From positions 1 through 25,362 of the forward strand of contig JAGWXN010000018.1 in the NCBI GenBank assembly GCA_018969885.1: DNA of 25,362 nucleotides. The letters are read 5' to 3'. Positions 15,874 to 22,187 of the stretch are shown piece after piece (the stretch's first letter is position 1; every line of letters begins with the position of its first letter). Source of the DNA: Betaproteobacteria bacterium. GTDB lineage: Bacteria; Pseudomonadota; Gammaproteobacteria; Burkholderiales; Burkholderiaceae. The translations under genes were made by a program, and so were the position numbers. A model generated the notes under the pieces. It worked only from the letters and a program-made list of their open reading frames with translations. It was not told the origin of the DNA and ran no database searches.

Positions 15874-16209
15874 TCAGCGCCCCAGCAACAGAAACACCGC
15901 CGAACCCGCCAGAAGCCCGTACAGCGCGTTTCCGCTGAGCCTGACCACCGCCAGCAGCACAATCGCCGACAGCAGGCGCGGGTCAACCAGGAGCGCAGGC
16001 GAGAAGGCGGTTGCCGCGAGCCAGGGCTTGAACACTTCCGGCGCAACCAGCGCCGTGAGCGCTGCAAGCGGCGCATAGCGGAGCGCCCGTTCGAGCAGGC
16101 CCCGCGGACGCAGGCTCGCCGGCACAAACAGAAATGCGTTCCTGAGCGCGAAGATGATGACAGCAAGCATCCCCGTGGCAATCCAGATATCCAGGTCGGT
16201 CATGTTCAT
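15874..16209 (-). CDS. azlD: AzlD-family branched-chain amino acid transport subunit
   Basis: This is a small membrane protein (111 residues, three to four hydrophobic helices) that works with AzlC. AzlCD pairs are linked to export of branched-chain amino acids and analogues. Family features are LRNAFLFVPASLRPRGLLERALRYAPLAALTALVAPEV-like content (about residues 23-60), with a conserved Arg/Asn pair in helix 1 and the RYAPLAALTALVAPE core. The ATG at 16209 overlaps the TGA of azlC (ATGA), showing translational coupling. A second ATG six bases further in is also possible. The 69-base gap beyond its stop (15805-15873) holds no convincing terminator. Confidence 0.85.
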   Translation of the reverse strand: MNMTDLDIWIATGMLAVIIFALRNAFLFVPASLRPRGLLERALRYAPLAALTALVAPEVFKPWLAATAFSPALLVDPRLLSAIVLLAVVRLSGNALYGLLAGSAVFLLLGR

Positions 16210-16946
16210 GACTCAGACCGGCGCGCCCGTGCACGCGTTTCCAGGATAAGTGGCGTAACCACCCCCGCCAGCACCGCGAGCAGCATCCCAGCCCGATGCG
16301 GCCACCCGACCCCGATCAGCGCAACGACGGTCGCGGCAATCACCACTGGCCAGGCGAGACTCACCCGCATGGCCTGGGCGATCAGGGCGAGCACGGCTAG
16401 CGTGCCGAGAAACCCCAGGTCGCGCCCAGGCTCCACATAAGCCATCACTGCAATGCCGAGCAGCGAGCCCACCTGCCAGGCGGCCCAGACCGGCAGATTG
16501 AGCCCCATGAAGAGCGCCGTACGCTGGGCGCGGCGTTCGCGACCGGACAAGGTCTGGTACACCGCAAGCCCGGAATCGGTCGTCATGTAGCCCGCAAACG
16601 ATCGCAGTCCGGGCGGCAGTCGCGACAGATCGCGCGACAGCGAGGCGCTATAGATCATGAACCGCAGACTGGTGAGAAACGTGGTGAAACCAATCAGCGC
16701 GAACGACGCACCCGATGCCATCAGCGGCAGCGCTGCCAGCTGTGCGGTGCCGGAAAACACAATGAGCGTCATGCCGACAGACTGCCCGACACTCATCCCG
16801 GCCTGAATCATGGCGACGCCAGCGATGATGCCCCAGACAAACGTGCCGACCATGCCGGGCACCGAAAGCCTCGCACCCATCACGAATCGCGCCCGCCGCA
16901 CGGCGGCTGCCGGGCGCTGTCCTGCGTCTGCCACGGGCCTCAGCAA
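16206..16946 (-). CDS. azlC: AzlC-family branched-chain amino acid transport protein
   Basis: This is the large subunit of an AzlCD system, 246 residues with about seven or eight hydrophobic segments. The recognisable block is GIIAGVAMIQAGMS followed by VFSGTAQLAALPLMASGA (about residues 68-85), and LTSLRFMIYSASLSRDL, typical of AzlC. The start is uncertain. The frame opens with a TTG at 16946, with a GAGG overlapping the upstream stop codon 10 bases away; a GTG at 16934 is an alternative. The first 25 residues are hydrophilic and Arg-rich. It lies 12 bases after the MFS transporter gene and overlaps azlD by four bases, so the three form one operon. Export of branched-chain amino acids is known for family members and inferred here. 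Confidence 0.85.
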   Translation of the reverse strand: MLRPVADAGQRPAAAVRRARFVMGARLSVPGMVGTFVWGIIAGVAMIQAGMSVGQSVGMTLIVFSGTAQLAALPLMASGASFALIGFTTFLTSLRFMIYSASLSRDLSRLPPGLRSFAGYMTTDSGLAVYQTLSGRERRAQRTALFMGLNLPVWAAWQVGSLLGIAVMAYVEPGRDLGFLGTLAVLALIAQAMRVSLAWPVVIAATVVALIGVGWPHRAGMLLAVLAGVVTPLILETRARARRSES

Positions 16947-16958
16947 CGCTTGGGAGCC

Positions 16959-18167
16959 TCAGGGCGAAGCGCGCGCGACGCGCCCCAGCCCCCATCCAGT
17001 CTGTTTTGCCACCCAGGCAGCGCCGACCAGGCACACCAGCACGAAGGGAAGCGACAGCAGGTTGAGTACCGACCAGCCGTTCACAAAGAGGAGCGCCCCG
17101 GAGGCGGCGGAACTGGTGATCATCACGCCAAAGACGCTCATGTCCATGAAGCCTTGAACTTTGTTTTTTTCAGCGGGCCGATAGCACCGCGTGAGAAGCG
17201 CCGTCCCGCTTGTGTACATAAAATTCCAGCCCACGCCGAGGAGAAAGAGCGAAACAGAGAAGTGCATGAGCTCAACACCCGAAAGCGCCACCACCACACA
17301 ACCCGCATTGAGTAGCACCCCGATCACCATGATCGGCAGGATGCCGTAGCGGGTGATCAGCGCGCCGGTGAAGAGACCTGGCGCGAACATGCCGATGACG
17401 TGCCACTGCAGCACAAACACGGTTTCGTTGAAAGACAGGCTGCAGACCTCCATGGCAAGCGGCGTCGCCACCATGAGCAGGTTCATCACCCCATAGGAAA
17501 GCGCAGCCGAGGCGATTGCAAGCATGGCCATCGGTTGACGAAGGATGACGGAGAGCGGCCGCGCTTCACCGCCCAGCACGGGTCCCGAGGGTAATGTGAT
17601 CCGGAGGAGCTGAATCAGGCCCAGGGACATCAGCCCGAACACCATCAGTACGAGATAGGTGCCGGCAAACTGGTGGGAAAGAACCGTTCGCGACCACTTT
17701 GAAATCTCCGGGCCCAGAATGCCACCGATCAACCCGCCGGTGAGCACCAACGAGATCGCCTTGGTCTTGAACGCCGGCTCGTAAGCGTCGGCGGCATCGG
17801 CGGCCGCAAAACGCAGACTCGCGCCAAACGCGTTGTAGATGCCACATAGGAAAGTGCCCAGACACAGGAGGGGAAGGCTTTCTATCGTCATGGCCCAGAA
17901 CGCGACCAGCGCGCTCACCATTGCGGCCACCGAGCCGACGCTGTAACCCGCGCGCCGGCCGTATCGGCGCATGAATGCCGCCGCCGGCATCGACCAGATG
18001 GCGCTACCGATTACATAGGACGTGACCGGGAGCGAGGCAAGCATCTTGTCATTGGACAGCTGCAGTCCGGCCAGCACATTGACTGCGATGAGCGTGGCGT
18101 TATTGATAAGAAGAAGCGCCTGCAGGGTCGTAAGCAGACCGACCTGAAACCTGAGGGTGGCGAGCAT
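16959..18167 (-). CDS. Major facilitator superfamily (MFS) transporter
   Basis: This is a 402-residue protein with about 12 hydrophobic segments, a typical MFS layout. The loop between helices 2 and 3 carries the reduced signature FMRRYGRRAGYSVG (about residues 65-78). A central hydrophilic linker (about 190-205) divides two six-helix halves. GVGWNFMYTSGTALLTRCYRPAEKNKVQG (around 315-345) is characteristic of a subgroup of YcaD/YfkF-like MFS proteins found beside metabolic genes. I do not recognise the substrate. It is the first gene of an operon with azlC and azlD and divergent from ilvE, which hints at a role near branched-chain amino acids, but this is only context. The ATG at 18167 has no strong Shine-Dalgarno sequence. 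Confidence 0.85.
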   Translation of the reverse strand: MLATLRFQVGLLTTLQALLLINNATLIAVNVLAGLQLSNDKMLASLPVTSYVIGSAIWSMPAAAFMRRYGRRAGYSVGSVAAMVSALVAFWAMTIESLPLLCLGTFLCGIYNAFGASLRFAAADAADAYEPAFKTKAISLVLTGGLIGGILGPEISKWSRTVLSHQFAGTYLVLMVFGLMSLGLIQLLRITLPSGPVLGGEARPLSVILRQPMAMLAIASAALSYGVMNLLMVATPLAMEVCSLSFNETVFVLQWHVIGMFAPGLFTGALITRYGILPIMVIGVLLNAGCVVVALSGVELMHFSVSLFLLGVGWNFMYTSGTALLTRCYRPAEKNKVQGFMDMSVFGVMITSSAASGALLFVNGWSVLNLLSLPFVLVCLVGAAWVAKQTGWGLGRVARASP

Positions 18168-18260
18168 GGCGAAGCCCTGAGCCTGGGAGAGAATCGCTCA
18201 GTCTAGCAGCCCGAAACACGGGTCTCTGAACACTTCAGGACAGAACGAGACCGGCTTCGC

Positions 18261-18266
18261 TAGAAT
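18261..18266 (+). promoter_or_regulatory. Candidate -10 element for ilvE
   Basis: TAGAAT lies 58 bases before the ilvE ATG in the 157-base divergent gap between the MFS transporter gene and ilvE. It matches 5 of 6 positions of the -10 consensus. No clear -35 is visible. Apart from this and the ilvE ribosome binding site I see nothing else definite in the gap; I looked for a Leu/Ile/Val-rich leader peptide and found none. Confidence 0.35.
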
Positions 18267-18324
18267 AAGCGCCTCTGCGCAAGTCTTTCGACTGCGTGCC
18301 CCAGATACTTCCCAGGAGAACCCC

Positions 18325-19248
18325 ATGTCGATGGCCGACCGCGACGGACTGATCTGGTTCGACGGCAAGATGGTCGACTGGCGTGATGCCAAGATCCATG
18401 TGCTCACCCATACGCTGCACTACGGAATGGGCGTATTTGAAGGCGTACGTGCCTACGACGCCGTGGGCGGCACTGCCATTTTCCGCCTTGCAGAGCACAC
18501 CCGCCGCTTCTTCAACTCGGCGAAAATCTTCCAGATGGCGTTGCCCTTCGATGAGGCAACGCTCGCTCAGGCGCAAAAAGACGTCGTCCGCGAAAACAAG
18601 CTCGCGTCCTGCTACATCCGGCCGATTGCCTGGATCGGCTCGGCCAAGCTCGGCGTGTCCGCGCGCGGCAACACCGTACATGTTGCGATTGCCGCCTGGC
18701 CCTGGGGCGCTTACCTGGGTGAAGACGGCCTGTCGCGCGGCATCCGCGTTAAGGTTTCGTCGTACACGCGTCACCATGTCAACGTTTCCATGGTGCGCGC
18801 CAAAGCGAGCGGCTACTACGTCAACTCCATCCTCGCCAACGCCGAGGTCACCGCCCAAGGCTACGATGAAGCGCTCCTGCTTGACACCGAAGGCTATGTC
18901 TCCGAGGGTGCAGGGGAAAACGTGTTCATCGTCCGAAATGGCGTGATCTACACGCCTGATGTCGCCTCGTGTCTGGACGGCATCACGCGCGATGCCGTCA
19001 TCACCATCGCCCGCGATCTCGGCATCGAAGTGCGCGAAAAGCGCATCACACGCGACGAGGTTTACTGCGCAGACGAAGCCTTTTTCACTGGCACCGCCGC
19101 CGAGATCACCCCCATCCGAGAGGTCGACGACCGCACCATCGGCAGTGGTCGCCGCGGCCCCATCACCGAACAACTCCAGAACGTGTTCTTCGACACGGTC
19201 GGTGGCCGCGCGCAGCGTTATGCGAGCTGGCTCACGCCGGTCGCCTGA
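18325..19248 (+). CDS. ilvE: Branched-chain amino acid aminotransferase
   Basis: This PLP enzyme interconverts Leu, Ile and Val with their 2-oxo acids, using glutamate/2-oxoglutarate. It is the last step of branched-chain amino acid synthesis. It has 307 residues (E. coli IlvE: 309). The catalytic Lys is Lys160 in VRAKASGYYVNS. LHYGMGVFEGVRAY (about residues 31-44), EGYVSEGAGENVFIV and FFTGTAAEITPIREVD are class IV fold motifs with the PLP phosphate cup. The ATG at 18325 has a good AGGAG (18314-18318) 6 bases upstream. It starts a rightward run of genes (zinc-finger, NTF2-like, YheT-like) and is divergent from the MFS-azlC-azlD operon. Confidence 0.96.
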   Translation: MSMADRDGLIWFDGKMVDWRDAKIHVLTHTLHYGMGVFEGVRAYDAVGGTAIFRLAEHTRRFFNSAKIFQMALPFDEATLAQAQKDVVRENKLASCYIRPIAWIGSAKLGVSARGNTVHVAIAAWPWGAYLGEDGLSRGIRVKVSSYTRHHVNVSMVRAKASGYYVNSILANAEVTAQGYDEALLLDTEGYVSEGAGENVFIVRNGVIYTPDVASCLDGITRDAVITIARDLGIEVREKRITRDEVYCADEAFFTGTAAEITPIREVDDRTIGSGRRGPITEQLQNVFFDTVGGRAQRYASWLTPVA

Positions 19249-19276
19249 GCCCGATTCTCCTCACCGGGTCCGTGCC

Positions 19277-19486
19277 ATGACAGCTGCCGCTTCCCCCGCC
19301 ACGCAAGCCGCCGTCGAGCTCGACGGCGCTGCGCTGCCTGCGTTCTGCCCTAACCCGGCCATGCCTGTCTGGTCCGGTCATCCGCGCGTATTTCTCGACG
19401 TCACCACCACCGGCGAAGCCCGCTGCCCGTATTGCGGCACCACCTACCGGCTCAAACCCGGCAGCGCGCCGCGCGGTCATCACTGA
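19277..19486 (+). CDS. Small zf-CHCC-type zinc-finger protein
   Basis: This is a 69-residue protein ending in a zinc-finger of the CHCC type, related to the C-terminal zinc-binding region of mitochondrial complex I subunit NDUFS6. Probable ligands are Cys24 (AFCPNP), His35 (SGHPRVFL), Cys50 and Cys53 (CPYCGTTYRL). Small proteins with this domain are common beside ilvE in betaproteobacteria; the function is unknown. The ATG at 19277 lies 28 bases after the ilvE stop, with no strong Shine-Dalgarno sequence, and is probably cotranscribed with ilvE. The first 20 residues are Ala-rich and look unstructured. Confidence 0.85.
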   Translation: MTAAASPATQAAVELDGAALPAFCPNPAMPVWSGHPRVFLDVTTTGEARCPYCGTTYRLKPGSAPRGHH

Positions 19487-19545
19487 TCCGCCGCCTCCCC
19501 CGCAGCCCCTCGCTCAGCGTTCACACCGGATCGCCCAACCCGATC

Positions 19546-19983
19546 ATGCCCCCGTCCATGCAGACGCCGCTAAGTGCCGAGGCCGTCGAAGAGGCTTTCT
19601 ACGACGCCATGCGGCGAGGCGACCTCACCGCCATGATGGCACTATGGGCCGATGATGAAGAGGTGATCTGCGCTCACCCCAACGGTCCACGTCATGTCGG
19701 TCTCGAAGCGGTGCGGGCCTCCTGGGAGTCAGTCTTGTCTGGCGGTGGAGTGGATGTCGCAATCCGTGCGGTCCGGGGACATGCAGGCGCGGTGCTTGCC
19801 GTCCACAGCGTCATCGAGACCATCACGGTACGCGGCCAGCGCGCAACTGAAGTGGTCGAATGCGTCGCAACCAATGTGTTCGTCAAGGGTCCGTCGGGCT
19901 GGAAAATCCTGATTCACCATGCCTCACAGTCGGGCGAGGGCGAGCCTGCCGCCGCGGCGCCCCAGGGCGCGGTGCTTCACTAG
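19546..19983 (+). CDS. NTF2-like (SnoaL/DUF4440-type) protein
   Basis: This is a 145-residue protein with the NTF2-like cone fold pattern: an N-terminal helical part (VEEAFYDAMRRGDLTAMMALWADDEEVICAHP, about residues 14-45), a middle segment with GLEAVRASWESVL, and beta strands ending in GWKILIHHAS. These proteins bind small molecules or act as enzymes of many kinds, and the function here is unknown. Two nearby in-frame ATG codons (19546 and 19558) are possible starts; neither has a clear Shine-Dalgarno sequence. The Ala-rich C-terminal tail overlaps the first codons of the downstream hydrolase if that gene starts at 19919. Confidence 0.8.
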   Translation: MPPSMQTPLSAEAVEEAFYDAMRRGDLTAMMALWADDEEVICAHPNGPRHVGLEAVRASWESVLSGGGVDVAIRAVRGHAGAVLAVHSVIETITVRGQRATEVVECVATNVFVKGPSGWKILIHHASQSGEGEPAAAAPQGAVLH

Positions 19984-20962
19984 AGCCCGATCCCAGTTGT
20001 CAGGCTACATCGCGCCACGCTGGCTGCCAGGCGCTCACCTTCAGACCATCTGGTCAGCGGTTGCAGCGCCCCGTCCCGCCACGGCGCTGACCCGAACCCG
20101 CTGGATCACCCCTGACGATGATTTCGTCGATATTGACGCTGGGCCTGCGCCCGCTACGGAAGACGCCCCCCTTTGGGTACTGTTCCACGGTCTCGAAGGC
20201 AGTTCTCGCAGCCACTACGCACGGGCCTTGCTCGCCCATGCCACCCGCATCGGCTGGCAGGGCGCGGTGATTCATTTCCGCGGCTGTAGCGGCACGCCCA
20301 ATCGCAGACCGCGCGCCTATCACTCGGGGGATTCGGCTGAAATCGACTGGATGCTGCGCCGGCTGCATCGTGAGCACCCCCGGCGCCCGCTCTTTGCGTG
20401 CGGGGTCTCCCTGGGCGGCAATGCACTCGTCAAGTGGCTGGGCGAACAGGGCGAGGCCGCCCGCTTCGTACGCGCGGCCGCAGCGATCTGCCCGCCACAG
20501 GACCTGCAGGCGGGCGCCGAGGCCCTGTCACGCGGATTCAACCGCGTCTACTGCGAATACTTCTTGCGGTCCCTGCGACCCAAAACGTTGGCAATGCTCG
20601 AGCGATGGCCAGGCTTGGTCGATGCCGAGAGAGTTCGAGGGGCCCGGGATTTTTTCGACTTTGATGACGCGGTCACCGCACCGCTTCATGGCTTTGCCAG
20701 CTGCTATGACTACTGGTCCCGCAGCTCCTGCCGCCAGTTCATGGGCGAGATCCGTGTGCCCACGCTGGTTGTGAATGCGCGTAACGATCCCTTTGTGCCG
20801 ATTCACGGGCTGGCATCGCACGCCGAGGTCAGCCCGCTGGTCACTCTCGACTATCCCGATACAGGCGGTCACGTGGGCTTTCCGTCGCCGGGCGGCGCGG
20901 CGAGATTTAACTGGATCCCGGCACGACTGGAAGCTTTCTTTCGACTCAAGGGAGCGCTTTGA
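19919..20962 (+). CDS. YheT-type alpha/beta hydrolase
   Basis: This is an alpha/beta-fold hydrolase of the YheT (ABHD1/3-like) group, cytoplasmic, with unknown substrate (probably esters or lipids). The predicted triad is Ser164 in CGVSLGGNALVKWLGE, Asp290 in NARNDPFVP and His318 in GGHVGFP. The oxyanion region is FHGLEGSSRSHY (about residues 89-100). The N-terminal APRWLPGAHLQTIW (32-45) is the family signature. The start is uncertain: the ATG at 19919 gives 347 residues but overlaps the NTF2-like gene by 65 bases in another frame and adds an Arg-rich tail. A TTG at 19997 would start just before the conserved region. The downstream conserved protein begins one base after the stop. Confidence 0.87.
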   Translation: MPHSRARASLPPRRPRARCFTRARSQLSGYIAPRWLPGAHLQTIWSAVAAPRPATALTRTRWITPDDDFVDIDAGPAPATEDAPLWVLFHGLEGSSRSHYARALLAHATRIGWQGAVIHFRGCSGTPNRRPRAYHSGDSAEIDWMLRRLHREHPRRPLFACGVSLGGNALVKWLGEQGEAARFVRAAAAICPPQDLQAGAEALSRGFNRVYCEYFLRSLRPKTLAMLERWPGLVDAERVRGARDFFDFDDAVTAPLHGFASCYDYWSRSSCRQFMGEIRVPTLVVNARNDPFVPIHGLASHAEVSPLVTLDYPDTGGHVGFPSPGGAARFNWIPARLEAFFRLKGAL

Positions 20963-20963
20963 C

Positions 20964-21533
20964 GTGTCACCGCAATTTGATCCGCTGGTTATCCGCGCCA
21001 TGGCGAGATGGCCAGATGTTCCGGCAGTGTTCGGATGGCTGCGGCTCGACCCGCGAGGCAACTGGCTGCTGATCGACCGAGGCCAGCCCGGCTTCAGCGA
21101 GCAGGCGCACGGGACCGGCAGCCCGATCACAAGCCCCGCGATCATCGACTTCATCGGTCGCAACTACGCCCATGACAGCCAGGGGCGCTGGTTCTGGCAG
21201 AACGGTCCGCAGCGGGTTTTCGTCAAACTCGACCGCGCGCCCTGGGTGATCCGGGTGATCGGTAGCGGCCCCGAGGCGCGACTCATCACCCACACTGGGG
21301 TCGCCTTCGAAGCGGTCAGGCGCGCGGCCTTCGGCCCCGCTGGCGAGATCCTGCTCAATTCTGACCAAGGCTGCGGCGTCGTGCACGATCTTGATGCGTG
21401 CTGCCTTCAACTTGACGACGCGGGCGATGCTGAAGCGCCAATCCTGGTGCTGGGCAAAGCCCGTCTGCCCGTGCGGCATTGCGCGGATCCCGAACGAGAA
21501 TTCGGGTTTGTGACCCAACCCTCACCCGCCTGA
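20964..21533 (+). CDS. Conserved protein of unknown function next to yheT (possibly DUF2946-type)
   Basis: This is a 189-residue soluble protein with no signal peptide and no catalytic motif I recognise. Conserved-looking blocks are ARWPDVPAVFGWLRLDPRGNW (split here: ARWPDVPAVFGWL, LDPRGNWLLID), IIDFIGRNYAHDSQGRWFWQNGPQRVFVKL-type content at about residues 62-90, and a C-terminal FGFVTQP. I recall a similar protein next to yheT in many Burkholderiales, often called DUF2946, but I could not check this. The GTG at 20964 begins one base after the hydrolase stop, with GGGAG about 11 bases upstream. The frame remains open further upstream, but that part lies inside the hydrolase gene. Cotranscription with the hydrolase is very likely. 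Confidence 0.75.
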   Translation: MSPQFDPLVIRAMARWPDVPAVFGWLRLDPRGNWLLIDRGQPGFSEQAHGTGSPITSPAIIDFIGRNYAHDSQGRWFWQNGPQRVFVKLDRAPWVIRVIGSGPEARLITHTGVAFEAVRRAAFGPAGEILLNSDQGCGVVHDLDACCLQLDDAGDAEAPILVLGKARLPVRHCADPEREFGFVTQPSPA

Positions 21534-21581
21534 ACGCCCGCCCCGATCTCGATCTTCAACTTTTGAACCATTTGCGTCTCA

Positions 21582-21611
21582 TACCGGCAAAATTTGCACT
21601 TGATTCCGGTA
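21582..21611. promoter_or_regulatory. Inverted repeats upstream of the MarR-like gene (possible operator)
   Basis: TACCGG (21582-21587) and CCGGTA (21606-21611) form a perfect inverted repeat around 18 bases. A second small palindrome, GCAAA-A-TTTGC (21587-21597), lies inside it. The stretch is visibly more AT-rich than the surrounding genes. It may be a binding site for the MarR-like protein or another regulator. TTGATT (21600-21605) could be a -35 element paired with GATCAT (21624-21629). Confidence 0.35.
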
Positions 21612-21631
21612 GAGAGATCACGGGATCATCA

Positions 21632-21649
21632 GTAACCTGAATCGGTTAC
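21632..21649. promoter_or_regulatory. Palindrome GTAACC-N6-GGTTAC before the MarR-like gene (candidate operator)
   Basis: A perfect inverted repeat with 6-base arms (21632-21637 and 21644-21649) and a 6-base spacer lies 16 bases before the ATG at 21666. Its size and dyad symmetry fit the sites bound by MarR-family dimers, which often repress their own gene. The palindrome is seen; its use as an operator is inference. Confidence 0.5.
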
Positions 21650-21665
21650 CTACTACTTAAGCGGC

Positions 21666-22082
21666 ATGGATACCGAAAAGGCCTGCTCGGCAATCCGCTC
21701 ACTAATCCGCGTCCGGCAATTGTTGGGCGATGCGCTATCGCCTAACAGTAGCCTGATACCGATTGACCTCCTGCTCGCTGCGTCCTGCGCAGAACCCGGA
21801 AGAACCCAAAGCGTCACGGTCAAGCAACTGTTCGCTCAGCTTCACCACAGCGACCGCGCGGTCCGCATGCATTTCAACCGACTGGTGGCCGACGGCATGC
21901 TGATCGCCGAAGCCGGGGCCAGCGACCGCCGCACCAAGGTGGTTCGCCTCTCCTCGCGCGGCGAAAAGCTCCTGATGCGTGCGGCCTCAACGCTCCTGCA
22001 GGCGGCCGAGCCTGCCACATCGGCACCACGCGGGAAAAGCAAGCCGCTCGCCAGCGCTCGCAAGTCTGCGTCGCGGCGTTAA
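21666..22082 (+). CDS. MarR-like winged-helix transcriptional regulator
   Basis: This is a 138-residue DNA-binding protein. The central part (about residues 35-110) reads as a winged helix: the helix-turn-helix is SVTVKQLFAQLHHSDRAVRMHFNRLVADGMLI, in which the second half (DRAVRMHFNRLVADG) is the recognition helix, and the wing is EAGASDRRTKVVRLSSRGEKLL, typical of MarR proteins (the D-x-R-x wing motif). The C-terminal 25 residues are Lys/Arg/Ser/Ala-rich and probably disordered or DNA-contacting. It is short for a MarR protein, so dimer helices may be reduced. Two inverted repeats precede it, suggesting autoregulation. The next gene (a peptide-type binding protein) has its own promoter signal and is a candidate target. 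The ATG at 21666 has no strong Shine-Dalgarno sequence. Confidence 0.75.
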   Translation: MDTEKACSAIRSLIRVRQLLGDALSPNSSLIPIDLLLAASCAEPGRTQSVTVKQLFAQLHHSDRAVRMHFNRLVADGMLIAEAGASDRRTKVVRLSSRGEKLLMRAASTLLQAAEPATSAPRGKSKPLASARKSASRR

Positions 22083-22088
22083 TCGCCC

Positions 22089-22116
22089 CACCGAGCCTGG
22101 GCTGATCGCTCGGGGT
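22089..22116 (+). terminator. Possible terminator hairpin after the MarR-like gene
   Basis: CCGAGC (22092-22097) pairs with GCTCGG (22109-22114) around an 11-base loop. Two further C-G pairs form beyond a bulged A. It begins within ten bases of the MarR-like stop codon. There is no T-run right after it, so intrinsic termination is doubtful; it may only mark the transcript end. Confidence 0.3.
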
Positions 22117-22130
22117 CGAACCCTTTCTAT

Positions 22131-22136
22131 AGAATC
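22131..22136 (+). promoter_or_regulatory. Candidate -10 element for the peptide-type binding protein gene
   Basis: TAGAAT, within TATAGAAT, lies 51 bases before the TTG start at 22188 and predicts a transcript beginning near 22143. A weak CTGATC sits in roughly the -35 place. This is the same -10 type seen before glnE, ilvE and the TRAP genes. Confidence 0.4.
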
Positions 22137-22143
22137 AACTGCG

Positions 22144-22171
22144 AGGTGGGAGGCCGATATCCCCACCTTTT
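22144..22171 (+). promoter_or_regulatory. Hairpin at the expected 5' end of the binding-protein mRNA
   Basis: AGGTGGG (22144-22150) pairs perfectly with CCCACCT (22162-22168) around an 11-base loop, and TTTT (22168-22171) follows. It sits between the candidate -10 element and the ribosome binding site. It would form the very start of the mRNA. It could protect the message from 5' decay or act as a weak attenuator; the short T-run makes strong termination unlikely. Confidence 0.45.
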
Positions 22172-22175
22172 ATCC

Positions 22176-22181
22176 AAGGAG
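22176..22181 (+). promoter_or_regulatory. Ribosome binding site that fixes a TTG start
   Basis: AAGGAG lies 6 bases before the TTG at 22188, an ideal Shine-Dalgarno position. It decides the start of the peptide-type binding protein at a TTG, giving a clean signal peptide, over any upstream in-frame codon. Confidence 0.8.
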
Positions 22182-22187
22182 ACCATC

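Noticed and set aside
18235..19173. Long open frame (312 codons) on the minus strand inside ilvE
   Set aside because: Antisense to a firm IlvE sequence, Asp/Gly/Val-rich with no motif; a composition artefact. The same applies to 22437-23276 antisense to the peptide-type receptor and 1564-2271 antisense to aroG.
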